Assembly: GCF_902833645.1 (NCBI RefSeq)
Contig: NZ_CADFGE010000004.1
Span: 186,001-250,000, forward strand
DNA: 64,000 nucleotides
DNA from: Paraburkholderia fungorum
Lineage (GTDB): Bacteria; Pseudomonadota; Gammaproteobacteria; Burkholderiales; Burkholderiaceae
Direction: 5' to 3'
The notes below the pieces were generated by a model, which had not been told where the DNA came from, did not search any database, and worked only from the letters and a program-made list of their open reading frames with translations. Positions 35,573 through 44,210 of this stretch are shown in pieces; position 1 is the first letter of the stretch, and the number at the start of each line of letters is the position of its first letter. The position numbers and the translations under genes are program-made.

Positions 35573-35646
35573 ACGCACTGATAATGCGACGTAGCGGGCG
35601 GCGTCCAACGCGGATGCTGCCCGTTCTATTTCAAGGAGACATGCCG

Positions 35647-36153
35647 ATGGCCGCATCGACGCTAGCACGGCGTATTGCTCGGCTCGAAGCGATAGACGAG
35701 GTTAACCGGTTAATCGGTCGATACGCGCAGGGAGCTGATCGGCGCAACGATCCTGCGTTGATGGCCCCGTTGTTCAGCCGAGATGCCCTCTGGGAAGCGA
35801 AGGGCTTTGGCCGCTACGAGGGACGCGACGAGGTAGCACGTGAACTCGCACATATCGGCAAAACACAGATCGTGTGGAGTCTGCATTACATGACTGCGCC
35901 CGTTGTGGACATCGACGCCGATCTGTCGCAGGGACGCGCTCAGTGGCATTTATGGGAACTCGCCCAGGTACGTGATCCCCACGACGATCTTTCCGCACCC
36001 GCCGCCGCGCACTGGATGGGGGGCGTATATGACGCTCGCGTGGTGATGGAGGGAGGGCAGTGGTGTTTTGCCAGTGTTTTGTTGGATATGCGCCTGATTC
36101 ATCGTCATGACGCGGCGTGGTTTCCACGCGAAGGAACTACCCATACAGAGTGA
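35647..36153 (+). CDS. SnoaL-like / NTF2-fold protein
   Basis: A 168-residue protein with the alpha+beta cone pattern: ARLEAIDEVNRLIGRYAQGADRRNDPALMAPLFSRDALWEAKGFGRYEGRDEVARELA then strands through WSLHYMTAPVVDIDADLSQGRAQWHLWELAQ. Similar small proteins act as cyclases, dehydratases or isomerases, or as structural partners of oxygenases, and IacI-type members occur in indole-acetate clusters. The start at 35647 has AAGGAG eight bases upstream; an ATG at 35641 is too close to it. A strong terminator follows, ending the amidase-oxygenase operon. Confidence 0.8.
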   Translation: MAASTLARRIARLEAIDEVNRLIGRYAQGADRRNDPALMAPLFSRDALWEAKGFGRYEGRDEVARELAHIGKTQIVWSLHYMTAPVVDIDADLSQGRAQWHLWELAQVRDPHDDLSAPAAAHWMGGVYDARVVMEGGQWCFASVLLDMRLIHRHDAAWFPREGTTHTE

Positions 36154-36178
36154 CGCGAGAGGCTATCGATTCATCTGG

Positions 36179-36204
36179 GCCGCTGCCGTGCAGCGGCTTT
36201 TTTT
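36179..36204 (+). terminator. Terminator of the hydrolase-oxygenase operon
   Basis: GCCGCTGC-CGT-GCAGCGGC with seven T. Confidence 0.92.
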
Positions 36205-36221
36205 ATCAATTTTGAGGGATA

Positions 36222-36237
36222 TAAGTGATTTCATGTA
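36222..36237. promoter_or_regulatory. Candidate operator 3 before the porin-permease unit
   Basis: TAAGTG-ATTT-CATGTA: the left arm is identical to the 32464 site and the right arm keeps CA--TA. It is directly behind the terminator of the previous operon and about 135 bases before the porin gene. Confidence 0.5.
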
Positions 36238-36370
36238 CTGAGATACATAGGTAGCCCAATTTCGCTTTGCTTTTTGTTTTCATATGGTGGAGCCGCTGAA
36301 TCTCTTGGTGGATTCAGATGCGGACCTGAATGATCTTCAACCGCAAAAACGACAATACAGGAGACGTGGA

Positions 36371-37444
36371 GTGAAGACAGCGAAGTGGATACTGATGCCG
36401 GTACTCGGCTTGCCGCTCGTCGCGGCAGCCCAGAGCAACGTGACGTTGTATGGGATCATGGATGCGGGCGTAACGTTCATCACCAATCAGGCCGGCGGAC
36501 ACAACACAGTGCTCGCCACAGGCATGCAGGTTCCAAATCTCTTCGGTCTGCAGGGGACGGAAGATCTTGGTGGTGGACTGAAGGCGATCTTCAAGCTGGA
36601 AGGTCAGTTCGGGATCGAGAATGGCGAGTCCATCGGCGGCGGCACATTCGGGCGACAAACCTACGTTGGTCTTTCAAGCCCGTGGGGCACGCTCACCTTC
36701 GGCAACCAGTACGAGTTCATGTTCGAGTCCCTTTACGCCGATCGTTTAGGTCCATCACTCGCATATGTTAGTTTGTACAACTTACAACAGGGGCCGTTCC
36801 AAGGGATTGGGACGCCGGCCGGCGGCCTGGACTTCAATCGTGCCGCGGGCGCGTTTAGAACGCCCAATTCGGTAAAGTATGTCAGCCCGGACTATCGCGG
36901 CCTGAGCGGCGGCGTGATGTACGGATTCGGTGGCATTGCCGGCTCGTTCGGCACAAATAGCACGCTCAGCGCGGGCCTCAATTATGCGACCGGCCCGTTT
37001 AGCTTGAACGCAGCTTATACGGACGCCAAGGATCCAACGATCAACAATGGGCGCGACGGCATTCGTAACTGGGGTGTTGGCGGCCGCTACACGTTCGGGA
37101 AGTTCCAGTTGGACGGGCTCTATACCAACACTCACAACACTTTCAATGGCGCGCACATTGACGTGTATCAGGTTGGTGCCGACTACCACTTCGATGTGGC
37201 GACTACGCTGCACGGTGATTACCAGTACATGAAAGGTAACGCACAGCTCGGCAACAACAAGGCCCATCAATTCGGGTTGACGCTCGATTACGCGCTTTCC
37301 AAGAGTACCGATGTCTATGGAAACGTGGTCTACCAGCTCGCCAGTGGCAATGACGATGCCCAGGCATGGATTGCCGGTCTACCGGGCGCCGCGTCTGGTT
37401 CCAATCAGGCCGCCGTGCGCGTTGGCATCCGTCATTCATTCTGA
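36371..37444 (+). CDS. Outer membrane porin (Burkholderia general porin type)
   Basis: A 357-residue porin: short signal peptide (VKTAKWILMPVLGLPLVAAA) then QSNVTLYGIMDAGVTF, the usual first strand, GLQGTEDLGGGLKAIFKLEGQF and a C-terminal Phe in RVGIRHSF, which is the outer membrane insertion signal. The GTG at 36371 is chosen because CAGGAGACGTGGA precedes it; an in-frame ATG at 36284 has no signal peptide. It begins a two-gene unit with the NCS1-type permease and would admit the pathway substrate through the outer membrane. Confidence 0.92.
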   Translation: MKTAKWILMPVLGLPLVAAAQSNVTLYGIMDAGVTFITNQAGGHNTVLATGMQVPNLFGLQGTEDLGGGLKAIFKLEGQFGIENGESIGGGTFGRQTYVGLSSPWGTLTFGNQYEFMFESLYADRLGPSLAYVSLYNLQQGPFQGIGTPAGGLDFNRAAGAFRTPNSVKYVSPDYRGLSGGVMYGFGGIAGSFGTNSTLSAGLNYATGPFSLNAAYTDAKDPTINNGRDGIRNWGVGGRYTFGKFQLDGLYTNTHNTFNGAHIDVYQVGADYHFDVATTLHGDYQYMKGNAQLGNNKAHQFGLTLDYALSKSTDVYGNVVYQLASGNDDAQAWIAGLPGAASGSNQAAVRVGIRHSF

Positions 37445-37461
37445 GTCAAAGGGAGTACTTT

Positions 37462-38880
37462 ATGCATAGCGAAACCGATATCTCTGCGCGCACCGACGAC
37501 CACGCGCTCGAAGCCGTTCCTGAAAGCGAACGTCAAGGCTGGCTCCAGTTGTCATGGAGTACGGCGGGGATCGTCACGACGCTGATCCAGTTGTTCGTGG
37601 GTGCGCTCATCACCTTCGTTGCCGGTATCCGAATCGGCCTGTTCGCGGGCATGTTCGTCGCGATTGTCGGGGCGTTGCTCGGATGGGGTGCGGGCCACAT
37701 CGCATATCGTACCGGCCTCGCGAGCACCGTACTGTCGCGCCGTCACGGTTTGGGCACACGAGGCTCGGCGTTGCTTGCGCTGGTGTTCGGCTTCATGATC
37801 ACCGGCTTCATCGCACTCGAAAACGCCCTGCTTTACAAGGGCTTTTTGTTCTACCTCGATGCGCCCGACACGCTTGGTATGCGCGTTGCCATATATGGTG
37901 GTTTGTCGATCGCGTGGATCCTGCTTACGGCATTTGGTTTCAAGCTGGTCGCACGCGTTTCTTCGCTCGCACTGATCGCGTTTCTTGCATCGCTCGTCTA
38001 CATGATGTTCGACGTAATCACCATGTCCGGGCAAAGCTGGGCTGCCGTCATGCAGTTCGGTGCGCAGTTGCCCGCAGGCGCGCTCCATGCGCTTGGCGCG
38101 GACACCGACGGCGGAAAATTCATCTTCTGTGTGAATGTGCTGATCGGATCGGCAGGTGCTCTAGCACTGATTGACGCGGATCTCGGACGCTATGCGAAGT
38201 CATCGCGCGATATAGCTATCGCGGCCTTCATCGGTAACGTCTTCATGGACATCGTAATGGTCGCGGTGGGCGGTATCGTGATGTATGCCGGTATGGACCA
38301 GCTTGTCGCGCATCATATGAAAGTGGGCGGTATGACTGAGGCCGCCGCACGCGCGTTGGCACTGCAAAGCCCGGACAGCGTCGCCGTGGCCTTCATCGTG
38401 TTTGGCGGGGTCCTCGGTACGCTACTGATGGTGTTCGCGCAATCGAAAGCACAAGTGCTCAATACGTATAGCGCCTCGCTCTCGCTGACCAACCTTGCCG
38501 ACGTGCTATTCGGCTGGCGGCCTGGCCGCTTTGCGTTCGTTGTGCTCGCGAATGTGCTGGCCTGCCTGATGCTCGTCGGTTCCATCCTCAGCTGGTTCAA
38601 CTCTTTCATCACGGTGCTCGGCGTGCTGACCACGTGCTTCGCGGGCATCATCATCGCCGATTATTTCTTCGTCAAGGCGAGGCTGGGCGCAACCGCGCCT
38701 ACGAACGAGGAAGTCAACTGGGCGGGTGTCGTAACCGTGGTGGTCGGATTTGCACTGGCACACTACATCCTGAACCGGATCGTGCCAATTGAGTTCTTCA
38801 CCTCACTGCTGGTATCGTTCATCGTCTATCCGGTGTTGCGGCTTGGCATGCTGCGGCGTGTGAAGCCTGCCCAGGCCTGA
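37462..38880 (+). CDS. NCS1-type (cytosine/purine/allantoin) permease
   Basis: A 472-residue permease with about 12 hydrophobic segments: GWLQLSWSTAGIVTTLIQLFVGALITFVAG, LLGWGAGHIAYRTGLASTVLSRRHGLGTRGS (family first-half motif), and a C-terminal TTCFAGIIIADYFFVKAR typical of the cytosine permease family. NCS1 carriers move nucleobases, allantoin, hydantoins and similar N-heterocycles, so its presence here supports an N-containing ring as the pathway's substrate (an inference). GGGAGT precedes the ATG, 17 bases after the porin stop. Confidence 0.88.
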   Translation: MHSETDISARTDDHALEAVPESERQGWLQLSWSTAGIVTTLIQLFVGALITFVAGIRIGLFAGMFVAIVGALLGWGAGHIAYRTGLASTVLSRRHGLGTRGSALLALVFGFMITGFIALENALLYKGFLFYLDAPDTLGMRVAIYGGLSIAWILLTAFGFKLVARVSSLALIAFLASLVYMMFDVITMSGQSWAAVMQFGAQLPAGALHALGADTDGGKFIFCVNVLIGSAGALALIDADLGRYAKSSRDIAIAAFIGNVFMDIVMVAVGGIVMYAGMDQLVAHHMKVGGMTEAAARALALQSPDSVAVAFIVFGGVLGTLLMVFAQSKAQVLNTYSASLSLTNLADVLFGWRPGRFAFVVLANVLACLMLVGSILSWFNSFITVLGVLTTCFAGIIIADYFFVKARLGATAPTNEEVNWAGVVTVVVGFALAHYILNRIVPIEFFTSLLVSFIVYPVLRLGMLRRVKPAQA

Positions 38881-38900
38881 TTCATCGTCCGGCGCGCGAT

Positions 38901-38943
38901 CTCGCGGCCCGTCGCGTTCTCATCGGGAACGCCGGGCCGCGAG
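38901..38943. terminator. Long hairpin between permease and response regulator genes
   Basis: CTCGCGGCCCG...CGGGCCGCGAG with an inner GCGTTC/GAACGC arm. It separates convergent genes, so it may end transcription from both sides, though there is no clear T-run. Confidence 0.55.
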
Positions 38944-38949
38944 GCGTAT

Positions 38950-39600
38950 TCAGTCCGCGTCGCGTCCTGCTTCGCGCAAGCCGAGACGCACAAGTTCGGC
39001 GAGAGAGGTCGCGCCGAGTTTCTCTCGAATGTGGGCGCGATGCACTTCGACGGTCTTATAGCTGATATTCAGTTCGGCGGCGATCGCCTTCGATGCTTTA
39101 CCTTGAATGAGTAGATCGAACACTTCGCGTTCGCGCGCGGATAGTTGTTTGAGCAGATCCTGTGTCTTGCTATTCGCCTGGGCGCGATGGTGTTCGAGCA
39201 GGCCAACCTTGAGCGCGTCCGCGACTTTGTCGATCAGATCCTGGTCGTTGTATGGCTTTTCGAGAAAATCGTAAGCGCCACTTTTCATCGCGCGAACCGT
39301 CATGGGGATGTCGCCGTGGGCACTCAGAAAGATGATCGGCAGCCGGAAGCCCGCCGCGCGGAGGGTGCCTTGTAATTCAAATCCACCCATAAGTGGCATG
39401 CGGATGTCGAGCAGTAGACAGCCGGGCTTGTCCGGGTCGGCGCTGGCAAGGAATTCGCGCCCGTTTGAGAATGTTTCCACCTTGTGCCCGATCGATTCGA
39501 ACAGCCAGCGTAAGGAAACGCGCACCGCTTCGTCGTCGTCCACGACGTAGATCGTTGGCTCGCTCTGAGGCGCGACCGGGCGCGATAAGTGTCTCTCCAT
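38950..39600 (-). CDS. LuxR/FixJ-type response regulator
   Basis: A 216-residue protein. The receiver domain has TIYVVDDDEAVRVSLRWLFES, phosphoacceptor Asp in CLLLDIRMPLMGG, Thr/Ser and Lys of the switch (FLSAHGD and FLEKPYND). A LuxR helix-turn-helix follows (LSAREREVFDLLIQGKASKAIAAELNISYKTVEVHRAHIREKLGA). This is the StyR/TodT/FixJ layout, and its kinase partner is most likely the frameshifted PAS kinase at 30882. It could bind the TANGTG-N4-CANNTA sites. The in-frame extension up to 39714 has no ribosome site; the ATG at 39600 follows AAGGGAA. Confidence 0.92.
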   Translation of the reverse strand: MERHLSRPVAPQSEPTIYVVDDDEAVRVSLRWLFESIGHKVETFSNGREFLASADPDKPGCLLLDIRMPLMGGFELQGTLRAAGFRLPIIFLSAHGDIPMTVRAMKSGAYDFLEKPYNDQDLIDKVADALKVGLLEHHRAQANSKTQDLLKQLSAREREVFDLLIQGKASKAIAAELNISYKTVEVHRAHIREKLGATSLAELVRLGLREAGRDAD

Positions 39601-40587
39601 GGGGTTCCCTTTTTCTCGCACGATACGCCCGTGGGACAGGCGGATTTGAACTACGCTTCGACGGCATGCTTTGCGCATGCACGGCAAGCCACGAATAAAA
39701 TTGTAGCCCTTCAATAAGCGTGCAACTAGGCGGGAAAATCCTCACCGCGCAAGCCGACAGGCTACACGCGTGAACTGCCTTGTAGGCGGTTTTTTCTGAA
39801 CTATTGATTCATCGCGCCGCCGCTCTTTCTAAACGATGGCGACGCCTGCGACGCAATGCAGGGCAACGACATCGCTCGCGGACTTAGTATCCGCGGCGTG
39901 CATGCGGACGAGCGCAACCTCGGCGGTTGACTATGAGCGCGAGATGGGCACCGCGATGTCCATCGTTGACGAGGCAGATGCGCAATGCAACGAATCGATT
40001 CAAGGCAAGTAGAGGCTCGCTCCACTCGCAGCGCCCGCACCACCTTCCGCGGCAGCAGTTCCTCGATGCGCCCGAGCGGGTGATCTGCTATGTGGTCGAG
40101 TCGATTCGGGTGCCCCGAGCGGATCATGCCGTACGTCTTCGCCGCTCGACCACGCCGGAGTCTGCGCTGGCGGATAGATCGTTCCGGGGGGGATTGCGAC
40201 ACCGCACAACCCGCTCGGCATGCAGGTCACCGATCTGCGAAATCCTGTCGTCGCAGTAGTCGACGAGCGCTCACCCAACAGTTGGGGATTGTCAGCCGAT
40301 CGCGATCCGACAAGGTCAGTTTTGATCTTACGATTGGTTATCGGGGACGACAAAGTGTGCGAGACGAACCCCGAGCAAGGTAGCTCTAACCTGTTCCCCA
40401 TCGTGTGGCAATCGAAAACCTTCGTCTCATTTCTGCGAATCGGATTCGCAGGGGCGTCATTTACCGATGGGATTTGACCTAAGACAATGTTCTTAACCGG
40501 TGTCGCCGATTTTGAAGCCTCCATAAAAATATATGGATCCGGTTTTGAATTTATTAGGTACGAAAGATTAAAAACACAGGAGACAAA
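39601..40587. other. 987-base gap between catabolic modules A and B
   Basis: No complete gene is seen. It contains the upstream region of the response regulator at its left end, a likely IS66 transposase remnant near 40047-40112, and the promoter region of the aniline operon at its right end. Stop codons interrupt all plausible longer frames. It reads as the join of two formerly separate modules. Confidence 0.5.
40047..40112 (-). pseudogene. Likely IS66 transposase C-terminal remnant
   Basis: On the minus strand HPNRLDHIADHPLGRIEELLP matches the C-terminal pattern of IS66 TnpC (a helix, then ...IADHP..RIDELLPWN). Only about 22 residues align by eye and the frame decays on both sides, so it is a relic, if correct. 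It supports module joining by insertion-element activity. Confidence 0.42.
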
Positions 40588-42066
40588 ATGAGCAAGAAGT
40601 TCATAGAGCAGCACGGACTGTGGACGGACGTCCAAAAGGCCGCAGCCGTCGAGGTACTGAAGCAGGCGGACCAGGCGGGCCTGCAGATGATTCGCCTTTC
40701 GTGGCCGGACCAATATGGGCTACTGCGCGGAAAGATGCTCTCGATCGCAGCTTTGCGATCCGCTTTCGGTAGTGGCTCAGAAATCACGATGGCACCGTTC
40801 TTCTTCGATACCGCCAGCGCCATCGTATTCAATCCGTTCTCTGCCGACGGTGGTTTTGGTAGTGCAGAGTTGGCCGGAAGCCCTAACGTTGTGATGGTGC
40901 CTGATCCTACGACGTTTCACATCCTGCCGTGGGCGGATCGCACCGGCTGGATGCTGGCTGATCTCTACATGACCAATGGGCGACCGTTCCCGCTGAGTCC
41001 TCGCTCCATCCTCAAAAAGGGACTACGGGAACTGGAGGCACTGGGCTATGACTTCCAAGCCGGGTTGGAAGTCGAGTGGTATTTGACCCGTATTGTTGAT
41101 CCATGCCTGGATCCGGAGACCATTGGAAGCCCTGGTACCCCTGCGGCGCCGCCGAAGGTAATGCCCGTGGCCAAGGGATATTCCTACCTACTGGAGAATC
41201 ATCTGGACGAGGTGGAGCCTATCATGGCCGAAGTGCGTCACCATCTCCTGGCCTTGGGGCTGCCGCTGCGCAGTATCGAGGACGAGTGGGCGCCAAGCCA
41301 GATGGAAACGACCTTCGACGTCATGCCCGGTCTGGAAGTGGCAGACTCGATGGTGCTGTTCCGCAATGCGGTCAAGCAGATCTGTCGTCGGCGCGGTTAT
41401 CTGGCCAGCTTCATGTGCAAGCCTGCCATCAACGGCTTCTACGCGTCTGGCTGGCACTTGCATCAATCGCTTACCGCACGTGACACGGGCTTCAATGCCT
41501 TCATCCCGCAGCAGGGTGAGCCTTTGTCCCAACTGGGCCAAGCTTACGTGGGCGGGTTGCTCGAGCATGCCTGCGCCGCGTCGAGTTTCACTACCCCTAC
41601 GATCAACGGCTACCGCCGCAGGCGCCCGTATTCGCTGGCGCCAGACCGCGTCACGTGGGCCAAGGACAATCGCGCGGCGATGGCCCGCGTCATTTCAGCG
41701 CCTGGTGATCCGGCCAGCCGTGTCGAGAACCGGATCGGTGAACCAGCTGCGAATCCCTATCTTTATCTGGCATCGCAGGTATTTTCCGGCATCGACGGTA
41801 TCCGCCGCCAACGCGATCCGGGACCGCTGCAGGAAACGCCCTATGCGGCCGATGTGACGATTTTGCCGCACAACCTGTCCGAGGCGCTCGAGGCGTTGGA
41901 GTCTTCAAGCTTCTTTCGAGAAGCATTTGGCGACGAGTTTATCCATTATTGGCTGCATTTGCGTCGAAGCGAGTGGAAGCGCTTTACAGAGGCTGAGGGT
42001 GAAGTGGATATGGCGGCCGACCCGGTGACCGATTGGGAACATCGGGAATATTTCGAGTTGTTCTGA
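40588..42066 (+). CDS. tdnQ: Gamma-glutamylanilide synthetase (glutamine synthetase-like)
   Basis: A 492-residue glutamine-synthetase-fold enzyme: RLSWPDQYGLLRGKML at the start, AGLEVEWYL (metal Glu), SQMETTFDVMPGLEVADSMVLFRN, KPAINGFYASGWHLHQSL (ammonia/metal site His) and NGYRRRRPYSLAPDRVTWAKDNR with NRIGEPAANPYLYLA. Position at the head of an aniline dioxygenase operon identifies it as the TdnQ/AtdA1 type, which ligates glutamate to aniline using ATP to give gamma-glutamylanilide. CAGGAGACAAA precedes the ATG. Ordinary nitrogen-assimilating GlnA is unlikely because the gene order is that of the tdn/atd operons. Confidence 0.9.
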   Translation: MSKKFIEQHGLWTDVQKAAAVEVLKQADQAGLQMIRLSWPDQYGLLRGKMLSIAALRSAFGSGSEITMAPFFFDTASAIVFNPFSADGGFGSAELAGSPNVVMVPDPTTFHILPWADRTGWMLADLYMTNGRPFPLSPRSILKKGLRELEALGYDFQAGLEVEWYLTRIVDPCLDPETIGSPGTPAAPPKVMPVAKGYSYLLENHLDEVEPIMAEVRHHLLALGLPLRSIEDEWAPSQMETTFDVMPGLEVADSMVLFRNAVKQICRRRGYLASFMCKPAINGFYASGWHLHQSLTARDTGFNAFIPQQGEPLSQLGQAYVGGLLEHACAASSFTTPTINGYRRRRPYSLAPDRVTWAKDNRAAMARVISAPGDPASRVENRIGEPAANPYLYLASQVFSGIDGIRRQRDPGPLQETPYAADVTILPHNLSEALEALESSSFFREAFGDEFIHYWLHLRRSEWKRFTEAEGEVDMAADPVTDWEHREYFELF

Positions 42067-42075
42067 GGTGTACGG

Positions 42076-42867
42076 ATGAAAAAATACGCTGTCATCTGGT
42101 GTACGAATTTTCCCGAGGACGAACCGCTGAAAGCTCGGATGATTGCCGCCTTTAGTCGGGAAAATGAGCAGTGGGATCTTCTACGTCCTGAAAGCGATGA
42201 CTTTCTCGAAAGGGTTTTCAACTATGCGGGTCACGTGATTAGCGGCAGTCCGCAATCTGTCGTGGATGACGCCGATACGCCGTTGGTCAGGAACCTCTTG
42301 GAATTCATTCGCGCCGCAGACTCGAGAGGCGATATTCCAGTCATCGGACTGTGTTTCGGCTCTCAAGCGATCGCTGCCGCGTTGGGCGGCCGGGTAGAAA
42401 GAAATCCGTCGGGGCGCTTCAAGCTTGGCGTGGATCGGCTGAACTGGAGTGAGGAAGCTCACGCGCTATTGGGCGACTCTATTGCTGCCGTGCCTTCGGT
42501 GCTGGTGCAAAGCCATGGCGAATGTGTGGCTAGCTTGCCTCCGGATAGCGTCCACCTTGCTTCGTCAGAAACGATTCTCAATGAGGTCTTCCTGGTGAAG
42601 GACCAGTTCCTCGGCATCCAGGGGCATCCGGAGGTCGACAGCCTGTTTCTCCAGCAGAAGTTCATGGTGTACCACCGCTCGCTGTTCGATGAAGTCCAGT
42701 GGGAGCGCGTGGAGTGCGAATCGAAACAGCCTTTGGAGCCCGCGCGGGTCATTGCCTTGGGGCGTCGTTTGTTGGACGAAGGGCGGCTGTCAAAGCATGG
42801 CGCAGAAGCTAAAGCGGAGTTCGCAAGTCCCGTGCGGATGAATCAAGAGAGCAAGGAACTGTCATGA
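42076..42867 (+). CDS. tdnT: Class I glutamine amidotransferase-like protein of aniline catabolism
   Basis: A 263-residue protein with a triad glutamine amidotransferase fold: GLCFGSQAIAAALGG holds the nucleophile Cys, and IQGHPEVDS has the His-Pro-Glu. In aniline operons this gene (TdnT/AtdA2) follows the synthetase and is thought to hydrolyse or process gamma-glutamylanilide. It lies nine bases after tdnQ and overlaps the dioxygenase gene by four bases (ATGA), so the operon is tightly coupled. Confidence 0.9.
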   Translation: MKKYAVIWCTNFPEDEPLKARMIAAFSRENEQWDLLRPESDDFLERVFNYAGHVISGSPQSVVDDADTPLVRNLLEFIRAADSRGDIPVIGLCFGSQAIAAALGGRVERNPSGRFKLGVDRLNWSEEAHALLGDSIAAVPSVLVQSHGECVASLPPDSVHLASSETILNEVFLVKDQFLGIQGHPEVDSLFLQQKFMVYHRSLFDEVQWERVECESKQPLEPARVIALGRRLLDEGRLSKHGAEAKAEFASPVRMNQESKELS

Positions 42868-44210
42868 CGACAAGTAGCAGACTCACCACAATCCCTGTAC
42901 AGCCCGTCGCCTCCGACCTGTGGGACGGACTGGTGCTGGAGGATCGTGTGCACCGTCGGGTGTATACGGATGAAAGCATCTTTGCGCGCGAGATGAATAA
43001 TATCTTCGCCGCTACATGGGTCTATGTGGCCCATGAAAGCGAGGTCTCCGAGCCCAACGACTTCAAGCAAACGTGGCTCGGCACCCGCGAGGTCGTCGTG
43101 ACTCGCGACGAAGAGGGTGCCATACATGTCTTCTCCAATCGCTGCTCGCATCGCGGCGCGAGCGTTTGCCGTGAACAGCGTGGCAACGCTTCGCAGTTCA
43201 CCTGCCCGTATCACGGCTGGCGCTTCGATAACCACGGCCAGTTGTTCGGCATCCCAGGAAAGAACGCCTATGGCCCGGCCTTCAAGGCGCGCGACATGCA
43301 TCTGGCCAGGCCAGCACAAGTGGCATCCTATAAAGGTTTCGTCTTCGCCACTTTGAATCCCGATGCGCCGCCGCTGGCCGAGCATCTCGGCAACGCGGCG
43401 CGCTATCTGGACGACTGGATCGACCACAACGGGGGCGCCGGGAATCTCATCCTTTCGGGCGCGCAGCGTTTTCGCCTGGCGTGCAACTGGAAGCTCGTAT
43501 GGGACAACGCCGGTGATGGATATCACGTGCCGTTCTCCCACCAATCGCTGCTGCTAATGACCAATGCACGCTATGGCGGAGGCGACATGGCCTATTTTGC
43601 GGATGCCGACCGCTCAACGATGACTAACAGTGCGCTTGATAACGGCCACTCCGTGATCGACCAGCGACCGGAGATGCACGGCGAGTCGGCCTGGAGGCAG
43701 CAGCGCCCCCAACCGGGCCGCGAACCGTTCGAGGAGCACGTCGCCGCCACCTATGGTGAGCAAAGCTCGCGCGTGCTCGACACCACTGTGGGCGCAGGCA
43801 TGAACCTTAACATCTTTCCAAACCTCGCTCTGATCGGCAATCAGGTGCAGATGATCCAGCCCACGGCAGCCGGCGCAACGGTGGTGCACTGGTACGCGAC
43901 CCGCCGCAAGGATGTGCATTCCGAAGTCAATACCATGCGGTTGCGTACTCAGGAGGATTTCCCCGTGATGGGCGAAATGGACGACGCGGCCAATTTTGAG
44001 GAGTGCCACCGTGGCCTGCTAAACAGCCCAGAGGATGAATGGGTGGACATGAGTCGTCATTACGAGACGGGCAAGGACGTAGAGGCTGAAGACGGCATCG
44101 TTCGTGGCCCTGTGACCACCGATTTGCACATGCGCAACTACTACGCACAATGGAAGCGTCTGATGCAAGCCAATCCTACGCTGCGTGTGGAGAAGGGGAG
44201 ACTGGTATGA
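42864..44210 (+). CDS. tdnA1: Aniline dioxygenase large (alpha) subunit
   Basis: A 448-residue Rieske oxygenase alpha subunit: CSHRGASVCREQRGN and CPYHGWRFDNHGQLFG for the Rieske cluster, and CNWKLVWDNAGDGYHVPFSH for the mononuclear iron site. Insertion of two oxygen atoms into the glutamylated aniline leads to catechol with release of ammonia. Length and order match TdnA1/AtdA3. The stop overlaps the small subunit start (ATGA). Confidence 0.93.
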   Translation: MTTSSRLTTIPVQPVASDLWDGLVLEDRVHRRVYTDESIFAREMNNIFAATWVYVAHESEVSEPNDFKQTWLGTREVVVTRDEEGAIHVFSNRCSHRGASVCREQRGNASQFTCPYHGWRFDNHGQLFGIPGKNAYGPAFKARDMHLARPAQVASYKGFVFATLNPDAPPLAEHLGNAARYLDDWIDHNGGAGNLILSGAQRFRLACNWKLVWDNAGDGYHVPFSHQSLLLMTNARYGGGDMAYFADADRSTMTNSALDNGHSVIDQRPEMHGESAWRQQRPQPGREPFEEHVAATYGEQSSRVLDTTVGAGMNLNIFPNLALIGNQVQMIQPTAAGATVVHWYATRRKDVHSEVNTMRLRTQEDFPVMGEMDDAANFEECHRGLLNSPEDEWVDMSRHYETGKDVEAEDGIVRGPVTTDLHMRNYYAQWKRLMQANPTLRVEKGRLV

